Program-made: the position numbers and the translations under genes
Notes under the pieces: generated by a model
What the model saw: only the letters and a program-made list of their open reading frames with translations
Told to the model about the DNA's origin: nothing
Databases searched by the model: none
Source: Bacillus sp. FSL K6-3431
Lineage (GTDB): Bacteria; Bacillota; Bacilli; Bacillales; Bacillaceae_C
Direction of reading: 5' to 3'
NCBI RefSeq assembly: GCF_038002605.1
Contig: NZ_JBBOCT010000001.1
Location: 1,116,001-1,180,000, forward strand
DNA: 64,000 nucleotides
Part shown: positions 1-10,999 of the stretch, piece after piece
Position numbering within the stretch: the stretch's first letter is position 1
Layout of the letters: the number at the start of each line of letters is the position of its first letter

Positions 1-391
1 CGAACTCAGAATAAATAATGCCCCGCTCTGCTTCTCTTACACGTTGAGTAACAACTTGCTTAGCCGTTTGCGCTGCGATTCTGCCAAAGTCTTTTGGAGT
101 TACTTCTAATTCTACAATATCACTTGGTTCATAAGCCGGATTAATTTTTCTAGCTTCATCTAATGATATTTCTAATCTTGAGTCAAAAACCTCATCAACG
201 ATTTCTTTACGTGCGAATACTCTCATCGTCCCAGTGTTCAAATTTAAATCGACACGAACATTCTGGGCTTGATTAAAGTTCCGTTTATAGGCCGATACAA
301 GCGCAGCTTCTATCGCTTCTATTAATACATCACGCGAAATACCTTTTTCCTTTTCCAATATAATCAGAGCATCTAATAATTCTGAGCTCAT
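1..391 (-). CDS. nusA: Transcription termination/antitermination factor NusA (N-terminal part, cut by window start)
   Basis: The first 130 codons of NusA are present, starting MSSELLDALIILEKEKGIS and running through the RNA-polymerase-binding N-terminal domain to ...REAERGIIYSEF. The S1, KH1 and KH2 RNA-binding domains lie outside the window. NusA binds RNA polymerase, promotes pausing and intrinsic termination, and couples to ribosomal RNA synthesis. The ATG at 391 has an AAAGGGG ribosome site about 10 nt upstream. It follows rimP by 63 nt, the conserved rimP-nusA pair of Firmicutes. Confidence 0.93.
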   Translation of the reverse strand, partial: MSSELLDALIILEKEKGISRDVLIEAIEAALVSAYKRNFNQAQNVRVDLNLNTGTMRVFARKEIVDEVFDSRLEISLDEARKINPAYEPSDIVELEVTPKDFGRIAAQTAKQVVTQRVREAERGIIYSEF

Positions 392-418
392 GACAATGTC
401 ATCCCCTTTAGGCCCATA

Positions 419-444
419 GGGCGTGGCAAATTCAGCCTACGCCC
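419..444 (-). other. Strong hairpin between rimP and nusA
   Basis: Arms GGGCGTGGC and GCCTACGCCC (one bulged base) enclose a 7-nt loop in the 63-nt spacer between the rimP stop and the nusA start. On the coding strand no U-run follows, so it does not look like a simple intrinsic terminator. It could be an RNA-processing or mRNA-stability element. Function is inferred from position only. Confidence 0.35.
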
Positions 445-454
445 CAGTGTTAAT

Positions 455-922
455 TTAAAAAATTATTGCTAATCTGGCTTTTGCTACTTTATCAAATGGA
501 ATTTCTACTGTCATTGTTCGTGTTTTGATTTTGACTTCTATTATAAGGATTCCTTCGTTATAAGATATAAGCCTACCTTCAAACACTTTTTCTCCGTCAA
601 TAGGTTCGTACGTTTTAATATTCACATTTTTATCGATAGCTTTCAAAAAGTCTGCTTCTTTTTTTAATGGGCGTTCTGCCCCAGGAGACGAAACTTCAAG
701 AAAATAGTTATGTGGAATTGGATCCAATTCATCTAGTTGTTCACTGAGACGTTCGCTAACAATACCACATTCCTCAATATCGACGCCATTCTCTTTGTCA
801 ATAAACAAACGGAGAAACCAATTCTTCCCCTCTTTTACATACTCAATATCAACTAATTCGAGATTCAAATCCTCTAATATAGGGATTGTAAGTTCTTCTA
901 CAATACTCGTTACTTTACTCAT
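455..922 (-). CDS. rimP: Ribosome maturation factor RimP
   Basis: A 155-residue protein of the RimP (YlxS/YhbC) family, the usual length. The N-terminal alpha/beta domain includes [20 protein letters not shown] and the block [15 protein letters not shown]. It is followed by the conserved [15 protein letters not shown] segment and a C-terminal Sm-like domain. RimP assists 30S subunit maturation. The ATG at 922 has a canonical GGAGG eight bases upstream. It heads the rimP-nusA operon and is separated from polC by a 570-bp repeat-filled gap. Confidence 0.95.
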   Translation of the reverse strand: MSKVTSIVEELTIPILEDLNLELVDIEYVKEGKNWFLRLFIDKENGVDIEECGIVSERLSEQLDELDPIPHNYFLEVSSPGAERPLKKEADFLKAIDKNVNIKTYEPIDGEKVFEGRLISYNEGILIIEVKIKTRTMTVEIPFDKVAKARLAIIF

Positions 923-982
923 AATAACCTCCAGGATAAGAGTTTCAACGGTTTAATATACCAGATTATCCGCAACAATACG

Positions 983-1007
983 AAAGAGTGGGGGGCGCCC
1001 ACTCTTT
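983..1007 (-). terminator. Perfect 10-bp hairpin downstream of polC / upstream of rimP
   Basis: Arms AAAGAGTGGG and CCCACTCTTT are perfectly complementary around a 5-nt loop. The hairpin lies 61 nt upstream of the rimP start, at the end of the long spacer after polC. On the minus strand there is no clear U-tract behind it, so it may be a weak terminator for polC or a structured rimP leader. The call is by shape only. Confidence 0.35.
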
Positions 1008-1076
1008 TGTCAACAGAGAGTTATTCACAGTATTTCCATTAAAAATATACCATAACCACTATTCTTTTGCAAACCA

Positions 1077-1440
1077 TCAAAAGCGTAAGTTGCTTGCCCA
1101 GGGGCGACAAGCATAAGATGAGCGTTGACAGGAGGCGGACTTTGCCTCCAGTCAACGATTGGCTTATGAGCCCCTAGCACCTGAAGCTCGACGAGTCAAA
1201 AGCGTACAGTGCTTACGATGGAAGAACTGCTAACATCTTGCGGGCCTCCGAACAAGCACAGATGTTATGGATAGTGGCGGACTGTGGACGAAGCAGAACG
1301 ACTTGTGACCTCAAAAGGTATGCACTGAAGCTAGAATAGGATCAAAAGCGTAAGCGCCTGTTGTGGAAGAACGGGTAATTCATTTCTACCATGTTCTGTG
1401 GCAACCTCGCCCATACCCGATCATGACCCCGTGGACTTCG
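1077..1440. repeat. Three tandem palindromic intergenic repeat units between polC and rimP
   Basis: The 11-mer TCAAAAGCGTA occurs at 1077, 1196 and 1342, each time opening a unit of about 120-145 bp. The first two units end in a shared CTGAAGCT. The first unit contains a nested hairpin: inner arms 1124-1136 and 1144-1156 match at 12 of 13 positions, and outer arms AGGGGC/GCCCCT sit at 1100 and 1170. The second unit has perfect arms TAACATCT/AGATGTTA at 1231 and 1260. The layout resembles the abundant intergenic repeats of Geobacillus and relatives, which is a comparison from memory. No coding potential is seen in the gap. Confidence 0.7.
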
Positions 1441-1492
1441 AATTCAATCGTAATCAACTCATGGCCTTGAACCCGAATCAATCATATAACTA

Positions 1493-4400
1493 TTAAAACA
1501 ATGATAATTGATTTTGATCTGGTAGTGATTCTAAACATCCGTGATTATCAAGGTACTCTATGATTGTTTTCGATACCTTACCGCGTTGCTGTAAATCCTC
1601 TTTTGAAAGGAATTCTCCATCTTTTCGGGAATTTACAATATTCAAAGCAGCATTTGTTCCAAGTCCTGGGATTGCATTAAATGGTGGTATAAGTGTGTTA
1701 CCATCAATAATAAACTCCGTTGCACTTGATCGATATAGATCAACCCGTTGAAATTGATAATTTCTTTCACACATTTCTAACGCTATTTCTAAAACTGTCA
1801 TTACATTCTTTTCTTTTGTCGATGCTTCAAGACCCTTTGCGTTGATTTCTTGAAGACGGGCCCGAATCGTTTCTGACCCTCGCACCATCGCATCTAAATC
1901 GAAGTCATTCGCGCGTACTGTAAAATATGCAGCGTAATATAGTAGAGGATGATGGACTTTGAAATAGGCAATACGAACAGCCATTAACACATATGCTGCC
2001 GCATGCGCTTTAGGGAACATATACTTTATTTTCTTACATGAGTCAATATACCACCCTGGTACATTGTTTTTCTTCATCTCTTCTTCCCATTCTGGATCCA
2101 ACCCTTTACCTTTCCGAACAGACTCCATGATTTTAAATGCCAAAGAAGGCTCTAATCCTTGATAAATTAGATAAACCATAATATCATCTCGACACCCAAT
2201 TACTTCAGGGAGCGTACATGTTTTTGCATGAATTAGTTCCTGAGCATTCCCTAGCCATACATCGGTACCATGAGATAATCCAGATATTTGTACTAACTCG
2301 GAGAAAGTCGTCGGTTTTGTATCCTCTAACATTTGCCGAACAAAGCTTGTTCCAAATTCCGGAATACCATAAGTACCTGTTTTACACATAATTTGCTCTG
2401 GTGTTACGCCAAGGGTTTCAGGTCCACTGAAAATCTTCATTACTTCGGGATCATCTGTAGGAATAGTTGTTGGATCAATCCCACTTAAATCTTGTAGCAT
2501 TCTAATAACAGTAGGATCATCATGACCAAGAATATCTAGTTTTAATAAGTTATTATCTATTGAATGAAAATCAAAATGAGTTGTCTTCCACTCTGATTCT
2601 TTATCATCTGCTGGAAATTGAATAGGTGAAAAATCAAAAATTTCCATATCATCTGGTACAACAATAATCCCACCTGGATGCTGTCCCGTGTTTCTTTTTA
2701 CTCCGGTACATCCTTGGACCAACCTATCAATTTCTGCATTCCTAAGCACTAAATTATTATCTTGGGAATAACCCTTCACATAACCATATGCAGTCTTTTC
2801 TGCAACTGTACCGATTGTTCCTGCCCTATACACATAATCCTCACCAAATAGAACCTTTGTGTAGTGATGTGCTTTTGGCTGATATTCCCCGGAAAAGTTG
2901 AGATCAATATCAGGAACCTTGTCTCCTTTAAATCCTAGGAATGTTTCAAAAGGGATATCATGTCCATCTTTTTTGTACCCCACTTTACATTCAGGGCAAT
3001 CTTTATCAGGTAAATCAAACCCAGATCCTACTGAACCATCATCAAAAAACTGTGAATGTTTACACTTAGGACAAACATAATGAGGGGGGAGTGGGTTTAC
3101 CTCAGTAATTTCAGTCATTGTTGCCACCAATGATGATCCTACAGACCCCCGTGACCCAACCAAATAACCATCATCAAGTGACTTTTTGACCAGCTTATGA
3201 GAAATTAAATAAATAACAGCAAATCCATGTCCGATAATACTTTTTAACTCTTTTTCCAATCTAGCTTCCACAATTTCTGGCAATTCTTCTCCATATATTG
3301 AATGAGCCATATCATAGCTCATTGTCCGAACTTCTTCTTCAGCGCCGTCTATTTTCGGTGTATATAAATCATCTTTAATCACTTTTACTGATTCAAGCCG
3401 ATTAGCAATGGCATTTGTATTTTCAACAACAATCTTCTTCGCTACTTCTTCGCCAAGAAAAGAAAATTCTTGTAGCATTTCATTTGTAGTTCGGAAATGA
3501 ACATCAGGAAGTTCACTACGATTCAATGGGTTTGCTCCACCTTGTGAGTTCACCAATATTTTACGATAAATTTTATCTTGTTCATTTAAATAATGTACAT
3601 TACCTGTAGCAACAACAGGAAGATCTAAATCATCACCCATTTCTACAATATTTTTAATGATTTCCTCTAAATCTCGTTCATCACGTACAAGTTCACGTTC
3701 AATTAATGGCGCGTATACTGGCTTGGGATGAACCTCTAAATAATCATAAAAACCTGCGGCTTGTTCTGATTCCGCCCGGCCTTTTTGCATCATCGCTTCA
3801 AAAACTTCACCGTTTGAACAACCAGATCCAATGAGTAATCCTTCTCGGTGTTTTTCAAGAAGAGAGCGTGGAATACGCGGTACTCGGAAAAAGTAATTCA
3901 TATGAGATATAGAGACAAGTTTAAATAGATTTTTTAAGCCAATTTCATTTTGAACAAGTAAAGTGCAGTGACTTGGCCTAGCTCGTTTATATGCATCGCC
4001 TTTTCCCATATTGTCATTAAACTGATCATGATATTCTATGCCTTGTTCTTTTGCATCTTTTAGCATTTTTAAAAATAAATACCCTGTTGCTTCTGCATCA
4101 TAAATCGCCCTATGATGCTGGGTTAGTTCAATATCAAATCTTTTTGCTAAAGTGTTTAAGCGGTGATTTTTAAATTGTGGATAAAGAAATCTTCCCAACT
4201 CTAATGTGTCAATGACGGGGTTTGTTGATTTGCCAAGCCCCATTTTTTGTAGCCCAACATTTAAAAAACCCATATCAAATGATGCATTATGTGCGACATA
4301 TATGGAGTCGCCTGACCAATCGTAAAATTTTTGCAGCATTTCATGTACTTCTGGCGCATCTTGAACCATATCGTCAGTAATACCTGTCAATTCAATGGTA

Positions 4401-5815
4401 GTCGCAGATAATCGATGATGTGGATTAGAAAAACTTTCAAATGTATCAATTACTTCTCCATCGCGAATCTTCACTGCAGCAAGTTCAATTATCGTATCAT
4501 AAATAGCTGAAAGCCCAGTCGTCTCTACGTCAAAAACAATATATTCCGCTTCATCTAATAAATGATGAACGCTATTATAAGCAATAGGTACACCATCATC
4601 AACGAGATTAGCTTCTAAACCGTAAAGAATTTTAATGTCATGCTTTTTCCCAGCATTATACGCTTCCGGAAAAGACTGAACAACGGAATGATCTGTTAGA
4701 GCTATCGCTTGATGACCCCATTTTTTTGCTTGGGCTATATAATCAGATATAGATGATACAGCATCCATTTGGCTCATCGGAGAATGTAAATGAAGCTCGA
4801 CACGCTTCGCTCCTTCCTCAGCAGTATCCATTCTGCCTCGTGGTCTTATCTCATTAATATCATTAGCCATCATAACGAGATCACGCACAAAAGTATCATT
4901 TTGAATACTTCCACGTACTCGTGCCCACATACCTTTTTTAACTAATTTTAATATCTCAGCATCTTCTTTATCCCTTGAAAATACTTTAACTAATATAGAA
5001 TCAGTGTAATCCGTTATTTTAAACGTTAATAAGGTTCTTCCACTTCGTAGTTCTCTTATCTCTGCATTGAATATATACCCTTCAATAGCAATTCTGCGTT
5101 CTTCATCTACAATATCTTCAAGCTTCCTAAACTCTTCATCATTTTTAATAGTAATCCCGATCGTGACAGGTCCATTATGTGGTGTGCCACTATCCCTTGA
5201 AGCCTCTTGTTGTTGCATGTCAATAACAGCTTGCCTTGCACGTGCTTCATCTTCCTTTTGCTTCGCTTCCATAAAATGTTGGAATTCATCATTTGTAGCT
5301 TCATGTTCCTCGATTTCCGCATCGAGGGTAAAAGCCGGAAATCCAAATCCAACATATATCTTTTGAATGAGTCCAGCATATTTCATCTTTAATGTTTGGG
5401 CTTCTGTATCATTTCGTGCACTAACTATTATTTTATTCCCTTGGACTTTAGGAGTTTGCTCATTTAATAGTTTTAATAACATCGGAGAGATGCCATCTAT
5501 TTCTTTGATACAGTGGCTCCAATAATCAACAATCATTTCCTCAGTGAAAGACTGGTCTCTTACAGTAAGACTAAATCGTATTGATGCAATATGCTGAAAT
5601 GCATGGTGAAGTCGCTCCACAAACTGCGAATATATATTACATGGAATAATATTTTCAAAAATAAAATTAAAATGCCATTGTTTATTTTTTCGTTCGATTA
5701 TTAATTTTTCTATCTCAGCGTTCTGGAAATGTTTCATTACTACGTCGTTTGTTAAATTTAATTGCTGTAGTAATAATAAAAAACGTTCCTTTTTTTCGGC
5801 AAGTTTATTATCCAT
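1493..5815 (-). CDS. polC: DNA polymerase III alpha subunit, Gram-positive PolC type
   Basis: A 1440-residue replicative polymerase with built-in proofreading, matching the normal PolC length. Seen in order: N-terminal domain, an OB-fold (around 230-320), a PHP domain starting at [14 protein letters not shown] (about 340), then the DnaQ-type exonuclease inserted in PHP (about 425-590). The exonuclease has motifs [20 protein letters not shown] and [11 protein letters not shown]. Next come a zinc-binding segment CPKCKHSQ...CPECK, the polymerase metal site [12 protein letters not shown], and a C-terminal helix-hairpin-helix region. It lies between proS and the repeat-filled gap before rimP, the order known in B. 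subtilis. Confidence 0.98.
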   Translation of the reverse strand: MDNKLAEKKERFLLLLQQLNLTNDVVMKHFQNAEIEKLIIERKNKQWHFNFIFENIIPCNIYSQFVERLHHAFQHIASIRFSLTVRDQSFTEEMIVDYWSHCIKEIDGISPMLLKLLNEQTPKVQGNKIIVSARNDTEAQTLKMKYAGLIQKIYVGFGFPAFTLDAEIEEHEATNDEFQHFMEAKQKEDEARARQAVIDMQQQEASRDSGTPHNGPVTIGITIKNDEEFRKLEDIVDEERRIAIEGYIFNAEIRELRSGRTLLTFKITDYTDSILVKVFSRDKEDAEILKLVKKGMWARVRGSIQNDTFVRDLVMMANDINEIRPRGRMDTAEEGAKRVELHLHSPMSQMDAVSSISDYIAQAKKWGHQAIALTDHSVVQSFPEAYNAGKKHDIKILYGLEANLVDDGVPIAYNSVHHLLDEAEYIVFDVETTGLSAIYDTIIELAAVKIRDGEVIDTFESFSNPHHRLSATTIELTGITDDMVQDAPEVHEMLQKFYDWSGDSIYVAHNASFDMGFLNVGLQKMGLGKSTNPVIDTLELGRFLYPQFKNHRLNTLAKRFDIELTQHHRAIYDAEATGYLFLKMLKDAKEQGIEYHDQFNDNMGKGDAYKRARPSHCTLLVQNEIGLKNLFKLVSISHMNYFFRVPRIPRSLLEKHREGLLIGSGCSNGEVFEAMMQKGRAESEQAAGFYDYLEVHPKPVYAPLIERELVRDERDLEEIIKNIVEMGDDLDLPVVATGNVHYLNEQDKIYRKILVNSQGGANPLNRSELPDVHFRTTNEMLQEFSFLGEEVAKKIVVENTNAIANRLESVKVIKDDLYTPKIDGAEEEVRTMSYDMAHSIYGEELPEIVEARLEKELKSIIGHGFAVIYLISHKLVKKSLDDGYLVGSRGSVGSSLVATMTEITEVNPLPPHYVCPKCKHSQFFDDGSVGSGFDLPDKDCPECKVGYKKDGHDIPFETFLGFKGDKVPDIDLNFSGEYQPKAHHYTKVLFGEDYVYRAGTIGTVAEKTAYGYVKGYSQDNNLVLRNAEIDRLVQGCTGVKRNTGQHPGGIIVVPDDMEIFDFSPIQFPADDKESEWKTTHFDFHSIDNNLLKLDILGHDDPTVIRMLQDLSGIDPTTIPTDDPEVMKIFSGPETLGVTPEQIMCKTGTYGIPEFGTSFVRQMLEDTKPTTFSELVQISGLSHGTDVWLGNAQELIHAKTCTLPEVIGCRDDIMVYLIYQGLEPSLAFKIMESVRKGKGLDPEWEEEMKKNNVPGWYIDSCKKIKYMFPKAHAAAYVLMAVRIAYFKVHHPLLYYAAYFTVRANDFDLDAMVRGSETIRARLQEINAKGLEASTKEKNVMTVLEIALEMCERNYQFQRVDLYRSSATEFIIDGNTLIPPFNAIPGLGTNAALNIVNSRKDGEFLSKEDLQQRGKVSKTIIEYLDNHGCLESLPDQNQLSLF

Positions 5816-5906
5816 TAGTCTACCTCCGATCCATATTACTTATAGTGCGTGCTAGCTTCTTCTCATATAGAAATGAAATGAAGGTACCTAAAAAGGTACC
5901 TCATCC

Positions 5907-7613
5907 TCATACTTCTTGTAATATTTTTGTCAGCAAAGGTAAAATGTCAGTTTTCGATACTTCGAACATTTCACCGGTTTTTCTCACTTTTACTTCAACA
6001 ATTTCTTCACTGGCTTTTTTACCTACGGTTACTCTAACAGGCAAACCAATGAGATCTGAATCTTTAAATTTAACGCCTGGTCGCTCTTTGCGATCATCAA
6101 GCAATACATCGTATCGGTTGTTTTTGAAAAGCTTATATAACTCTTCTGCAAGTTGTGTTTGGTTCTCATCTTTTACATTAACAGGTATGACATGAATATG
6201 ATATGGGGCAATATTGGAAGGCCAAACAAGTCCATTATCATCACTGAATTGCTCGGCAATTGACGATAATGTACGAGAAACACCAATCCCGTAGCAGCCC
6301 ATAATGTATGTTTGCGATTTACCATTCACATCTAAATAAGTAGCATCCATTGCTTCACTATATGTTTTTCCTAATTTAAAAATATGTCCAACTTCGATAC
6401 CGCGGGCAAAACGAACCTTACCTTTCCCATCAGGAGAAGGGTCACCCTCTTTCATAAAACGAATACCTTCATAGCTTTCAACAATAAAATCGCGACCAGG
6501 CTGTGCATTCGTATAATGGTAACCATCTTCATTTGCTCCACATACTGCGTTCACCATTGTTTTTACTGCATGATCTGCATAGACTTTCATTTTTCCATCG
6601 AGACCAATCGGGCCGAGTGAGCCAATCTGACATCCTAACATGCGTTCTATTTCTGTATGCTCCGCAAGCTCGACTGTTTTGGCATTCATCATGTTTTTTA
6701 CTTTAATATCATTTACTTCGTGATCTCCACGAACCAATATCATGATGTAATCGTCATCCGCTTTAAATACGAGCGTTTTAATACATTTCTCTGCGTCAGT
6801 GTCTAAGAATGCTGACACCTCTTCTATCGTTCTTTGCTCAGGTGTTGCTACTTTTACTAATTCTTTTTCAGGAGCGGAGGATTTTTCATAATGATTAGGT
6901 GCATCAGCCATTTCAATATTTGCGGCATAATCGGATGCGTCCGAATAAACGATCGTATCCTCACCAATATCTGATAAAACCATAAATTCCTGTGTATCCT
7001 TACCACCAATTGCCCCTGAATCAGCTAAAACAGCCCGGAAATCTAGACCGCATCTAGTAAAGATATTCGTATATGCTTTGTACATTTTCTTATATACTTC
7101 ATCCAGACTCTCAGGTGATGTATGAAAAGAATATGCATCCTTCATAATGAATTCACGGCCGCGGAGTAGACCAAATCTTGGACGCTGTTCGTCACGAAAT
7201 TTCGTTTGAATTTGATACAATGTGAGCGGCATCCGCTTATATGACTGGACATCATCGTTTACAAGACTTGTAATTACTTCTTCATGTGTTGCACCAAGTG
7301 CAAATCCTCTTCCATGCCGATCTTGAAGACGCATCAACTCATCACCGTATGAGTACCATCGTCCCGATTCTTGCCATAATTCCGCTGGTTGTAGGGCTGG
7401 CATTAATACCTCAGCTGCACCGGCATTTTCCATTTCTTCTCTAATTATTCTTTCAATATTATCAAGCGTTTTTTTCGCAAGTGGCATATAAGTATATATG
7501 CCGCTTGCAACCTGCCTAATGAAACCAGCTCTTAGTAAGAGCTGGTGGCTTTTGATTTCTGCGTATGCCGGAACTTCACGAAGCGTTGGGATTAATGTCA
7601 TGCTTTGTTTCAT
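5907..7613 (-). CDS. proS: Prolyl-tRNA synthetase (bacterial type, with editing insertion)
   Basis: A 568-residue class II aminoacyl-tRNA synthetase that charges tRNA-Pro. Motif 2 is seen in [17 protein letters not shown] and the motif 3 region in [17 protein letters not shown]. Between them (about 220-410) lies the YbaK-like insertion that hydrolyses Ala-tRNA-Pro. The C-terminal anticodon-binding domain ends ...TKILQEV. The start codon has GAGGTG about 7 nt upstream. No T-box leader is visible in the 142-bp gap before it. Downstream of the stop is a short AGGTACCT repeat pair before polC. Confidence 0.97.
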   Translation of the reverse strand: MKQSMTLIPTLREVPAYAEIKSHQLLLRAGFIRQVASGIYTYMPLAKKTLDNIERIIREEMENAGAAEVLMPALQPAELWQESGRWYSYGDELMRLQDRHGRGFALGATHEEVITSLVNDDVQSYKRMPLTLYQIQTKFRDEQRPRFGLLRGREFIMKDAYSFHTSPESLDEVYKKMYKAYTNIFTRCGLDFRAVLADSGAIGGKDTQEFMVLSDIGEDTIVYSDASDYAANIEMADAPNHYEKSSAPEKELVKVATPEQRTIEEVSAFLDTDAEKCIKTLVFKADDDYIMILVRGDHEVNDIKVKNMMNAKTVELAEHTEIERMLGCQIGSLGPIGLDGKMKVYADHAVKTMVNAVCGANEDGYHYTNAQPGRDFIVESYEGIRFMKEGDPSPDGKGKVRFARGIEVGHIFKLGKTYSEAMDATYLDVNGKSQTYIMGCYGIGVSRTLSSIAEQFSDDNGLVWPSNIAPYHIHVIPVNVKDENQTQLAEELYKLFKNNRYDVLLDDRKERPGVKFKDSDLIGLPVRVTVGKKASEEIVEVKVRKTGEMFEVSKTDILPLLTKILQEV

Positions 7614-7755
7614 TACTACACCTCATCTTTGTCTATAAAGTGAAACTGTATCGGAGTGAACCAAGGAACCTGGTACGTACAGCTATCTCATACCTGCTTT
7701 TTGTTTCCATTCTTAGTTCTAGCTTTACGACCCGTTCAACCTTGATAAATAAGTA

Positions 7756-9018
7756 TTATCGTATAAAAAATTGTTGTATGTCATTCCAGGTCACAACGAT
7801 CATTAATATCATTAAAAGTGCGAAACCGATAAAATGAACAATACCTTCTTTATGCCTATCAATCGGCTTGCCACGCAATGCTTCTACCCCGAAAAACAAT
7901 AGCCTTCCTCCGTCTAGCGCTGGTATTGGAAGGAGATTCATTATACCTAGGTTTATACTTAGTAATCCTGTCCATTTCATTAAATAAAGAATACCTGCTT
8001 GCGCTACAACTTCAGTTGATTTATATATACCCACTGGACCTGACAACATATCAATTGAAAATTGACCTGTTACAAGCTTTCCTAAAAGCTTAAATATTTC
8101 TATCGTCCAGTGATATGTTTCTTTAAAACCGCTCGAAGCAACTTTCAGAAAAGACTTATCCATCGGTGCATGAACACCAATTAAACCGAATTCTTCTTCT
8201 TCCGCTTTCTGTTTTATCGGAGTGACTGCGATATCGATTGTTTGTCCATGACGATCAACTGTAAATACAAGCTCTTCTTGCGGGTGTGCCCTTACAATTT
8301 TAGTAATGTCTTCAAAATTCGAGACCTCAGCTCCATCAATACTAAGAACAGCATCTTTTTGTTTCAAACCTGCTTGTTCAGCTGCACCATCAGGAGAAAT
8401 GACCCCAAGAATAGGCTCCGTAATTGGCACCCCTTGAATTCCAGCAATAATGGTAAAAACAACTATCGCCAAAATAAAATTCATCATTGGTCCAGCAAAG
8501 ATTGTCATCGCTCTAGCACTTAATTTCTTAGATGCAAATTGACGATCCCAAGGCGCAATTTGCGTTTCAACTTGGTCCTCTATAATTACAGCCTCACGAG
8601 AAATTGCGAATGTTTGTAGTCGTTCATCTTCGCCTTCTTCATAGCCTTTAATAATTAAATCATGTTCCAAATCAGCCGTTTCTACTTCCAGATTCCTAGC
8701 ATTCGGATATCGATCTTTACCATTAATAATGATCTTTTGCACTTCTTCCTCTTCATTTAACAGAAGTGCCACACGATATCCAGCTTTTATTTCAGCCATC
8801 TCAGGATCTTCCCCGGCCATTCTAACAAATCCGCCAACTGGCAGTAATCGAATCGTATACGTCGTTTCCTTTTTGGAGTACGAAAAAATCTTTGGTCCGA
8901 ACCCAATCGCGAATTCCCTTACAAGTATCCCAGATCGCTTTGCAAAAACAAAGTGCCCTAATTCATGAAAAAATACAAGCGCTCCGAAAATTATAATAAA
9001 GGATATCACCGTGTTCAA
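7756..9018 (-). CDS. rasP: Intramembrane zinc metalloprotease RasP (site-2 protease)
   Basis: A site-2 protease that cleaves anti-sigma factors and remnant signal peptides within the membrane. From the chosen start the zinc motif HELGH is at residues 18-22 in the first membrane segment. A PDZ domain follows near 200-280, and the second catalytic motif LPIPALDGGRLLFF is near the C-terminus between the last membrane segments. The start is placed at a TTG (9018) because AAGGTGG lies 8 nt upstream and the product begins MNTVISFIIIFG like B. subtilis RasP. A GTG at 9030 would add four residues but lacks a good ribosome site. It sits between dxr and proS as in Bacillus. Confidence 0.95.
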   Translation of the reverse strand: MNTVISFIIIFGALVFFHELGHFVFAKRSGILVREFAIGFGPKIFSYSKKETTYTIRLLPVGGFVRMAGEDPEMAEIKAGYRVALLLNEEEEVQKIIINGKDRYPNARNLEVETADLEHDLIIKGYEEGEDERLQTFAISREAVIIEDQVETQIAPWDRQFASKKLSARAMTIFAGPMMNFILAIVVFTIIAGIQGVPITEPILGVISPDGAAEQAGLKQKDAVLSIDGAEVSNFEDITKIVRAHPQEELVFTVDRHGQTIDIAVTPIKQKAEEEEFGLIGVHAPMDKSFLKVASSGFKETYHWTIEIFKLLGKLVTGQFSIDMLSGPVGIYKSTEVVAQAGILYLMKWTGLLSINLGIMNLLPIPALDGGRLLFFGVEALRGKPIDRHKEGIVHFIGFALLMILMIVVTWNDIQQFFIR

Positions 9019-9036
9019 ATAAATTACCACCTTTTT

Positions 9037-10179
9037 TTACAAGAGTGAGTTTACATATTTTCTTGTTTCTAAATCAACCTGATGAATAATCGTAATATCT
9101 GGATTATTTATATTGCTATGCCATTCAAGAGCTTTTTCTATAAGCTCTTCTATTGTAATAAATCTAATTTTCCCAGCAAGAAATGCAGCTACGGCCGCTT
9201 CATTTGCAGCGTTCAAAACGGTAGGCATTGTGCCACCGGCAATACCCGCGTCATAAGCATATTTCATACAGCGAAATCTTTCTGTATCCATCTCCGCAAA
9301 ATGCAGTGTACCCATTTGTGCGAGATTCAATGGGGTAGAATTGTGAAGTGGCAGTCTATCAGGATATGTAAGCGCATATTGAATCGGTCCCCTCATATCT
9401 GGGCTACCCAACTGTGCTATTACACTGTTGTCATGAAATTCAACCATTGAATGGATAATGCTTTCACGATGTAATAAAACATCAATTTGCTCATAGGGAA
9501 GATCAAATAACCAGTGCGCCTCTATAACTTCAAGCCCTTTGTTCATCATTGTAGCAGAATCAATTGTAATTTTGGAGCCCATCGACCAATTAGGATGGTT
9601 TAATGCCTGTTCGAGTGTGACAAATTGCAGCTCATTACGAGACAGGTCACGAAAACTACCTCCAGAAGCTGTAATGATTAATCGCTGAATATTGGCTGGT
9701 TTCTCCCCTTGTAAACATTGAAATATCGCTGAATGCTCACTATCAACCGGCAATATCGCCACATTATTTTTTTTTGCCGCTTCCATCACAATATGCCCAG
9801 CTGTTACCAAGGTTTCTTTATTAGCTAATGCTATCGTCTTCTTAGCTTCAATCGCCTGTAATGTAGGATATAGACCAACACTTCCAATTACTGCATTTAA
9901 AAGCACATCTGCTTTTTTGTAAACAGCCACTTCTACAAGTCCTTCTTGTCCATATACAAATTGTATCGATGAAAATTCCAATTTTAAGGAATCACAATCA
10001 TTTTTATCTTGTACAGAAACCAATTCAGGTTGAAATTCCACAATGATTTTTCTAGCAAAATTGATATTTTTTCCGACAGACATAGCAGTTAATTTAAATT
10101 GTTGCGGATGATTTCTAATCACGTCAAGCGTCTGTGTGCCAATAGAACCAGTAGCACCGAGCAAGCTAATATACTTCAA
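9037..10179 (-). CDS. dxr: 1-deoxy-D-xylulose 5-phosphate reductoisomerase
   Basis: The second enzyme of the MEP isoprenoid pathway, making 2-C-methyl-D-erythritol 4-phosphate with NADPH. The Rossmann motif LLGATGSIG is at residues 6-14, the metal-binding [12 protein letters not shown] block near 145, and the [15 protein letters not shown] segment follows. The start is taken as TTG at 10179, giving [12 protein letters not shown] like other Dxr proteins, with AAGGAG 8 nt upstream. The upstream GTG (10188) directly abuts that site. With uppS and cdsA next to it, the cluster joins isoprenoid supply to lipid and wall carrier synthesis. Confidence 0.96.
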   Translation of the reverse strand: MKYISLLGATGSIGTQTLDVIRNHPQQFKLTAMSVGKNINFARKIIVEFQPELVSVQDKNDCDSLKLEFSSIQFVYGQEGLVEVAVYKKADVLLNAVIGSVGLYPTLQAIEAKKTIALANKETLVTAGHIVMEAAKKNNVAILPVDSEHSAIFQCLQGEKPANIQRLIITASGGSFRDLSRNELQFVTLEQALNHPNWSMGSKITIDSATMMNKGLEVIEAHWLFDLPYEQIDVLLHRESIIHSMVEFHDNSVIAQLGSPDMRGPIQYALTYPDRLPLHNSTPLNLAQMGTLHFAEMDTERFRCMKYAYDAGIAGGTMPTVLNAANEAAVAAFLAGKIRFITIEELIEKALEWHSNINNPDITIIHQVDLETRKYVNSLL

Positions 10180-10207
10180 ATTCTCCACTCCTTACTAAAC
10201 CAATTAT

Positions 10208-10999
10208 TCAATTTATGACATAGAGAAGCTGAAAGAGTGGCAATACAAATAACCAACTATCACATCTATCGAGAATTCCACCATGTCCAGGCATTAAATT
10301 ACCCGAATCCTTCACTCCATAATGTCGCTTCAACGCTGACTCTGCAAGATCACCTATTTGTCCAAAAATAGACAAGATGATCGTAATAATCATTAATTTT
10401 AAAAACGGAATGTCAATAGTAGTAAATATGGAAAAAAGTACTGCTACTGCAAGCGCAGAAACTATCCCACCAATAAACCCTTCTACTGTTTTATTAGGGC
10501 TAATTTCCGGCCATAGTTTTCGTTTCCCTACCGCCCTACCGATAAAATATGCACCTGAGTCAGTAACCCATACGACTATTAACGCGTACAACAGATACAG
10601 TATCCCAGCTTCCCTTGTTACAATAAAGAAATAAAAACCAAGACCAATATACAAGACTGACAAAAGAGAAGTAGCAACATCATCAAATGTAAATTTATTT
10701 TTCACGGCTACTGAATATGATAGAAAAAGTAGAACTGCCGCGGTCATTACTTCCATTTTCGTCCAGCCGCCGATACTTATTGTGTCAAAATAATTTTGTG
10801 GTAATAATAATACCCAAAGCAATACTAATGAAATTATTCCTTGGCCAGACTTTAATGATAGTTTGCGCATTTTAAAAAGCTCATACAATCCGACCGTCGC
10901 CATCGCATAAGCTAGGATTACAAACGCCCAGCCACCCCAAAAAACAATCGGTAAAAAAACAGCGAGGGCTACAACGGCCGTTATTATTCTTTGTTTCAT
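10208..10999 (-). CDS. cdsA: Phosphatidate cytidylyltransferase (CDP-diglyceride synthase)
   Basis: A 263-residue integral membrane enzyme making CDP-diacylglycerol from phosphatidate and CTP, the branch point for phospholipids. About eight hydrophobic helices are apparent. The C-terminal CDS signature is seen in GDLAESALKRHYGVKDSG followed by MPGHGGILDRCDS. The start codon overlaps the uppS stop by 4 nt (ATGA), indicating translational coupling. The conserved PNKTVEGFIGG segment precedes the signature. Confidence 0.96.
   Translation of the reverse strand: MKQRIITAVVALAVFLPIVFWGGWAFVILAYAMATVGLYELFKMRKLSLKSGQGIISLVLLWVLLLPQNYFDTISIGGWTKMEVMTAAVLLFLSYSVAVKNKFTFDDVATSLLSVLYIGLGFYFFIVTREAGILYLLYALIVVWVTDSGAYFIGRAVGKRKLWPEISPNKTVEGFIGGIVSALAVAVLFSIFTTIDIPFLKLMIITIILSIFGQIGDLAESALKRHYGVKDSGNLMPGHGGILDRCDSWLFVLPLFQLLYVIN

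Noticed and set aside
5107..5379. Minus-strand open frame of 90 codons inside polC
   Set aside because: It lies in another frame within the PolC N-terminal region, which is fully covered by the polymerase frame.
5749..6195. Plus-strand open frame of 148 codons over polC/proS
   Set aside because: It lies antisense to well-supported coding sequence and has no ribosome site or family similarity. It is a shadow frame.
7614..7755. T-box riboswitch ahead of proS
   Set aside because: The gap is only 142 bp and lacks the conserved T-box sequence and a terminator pair.
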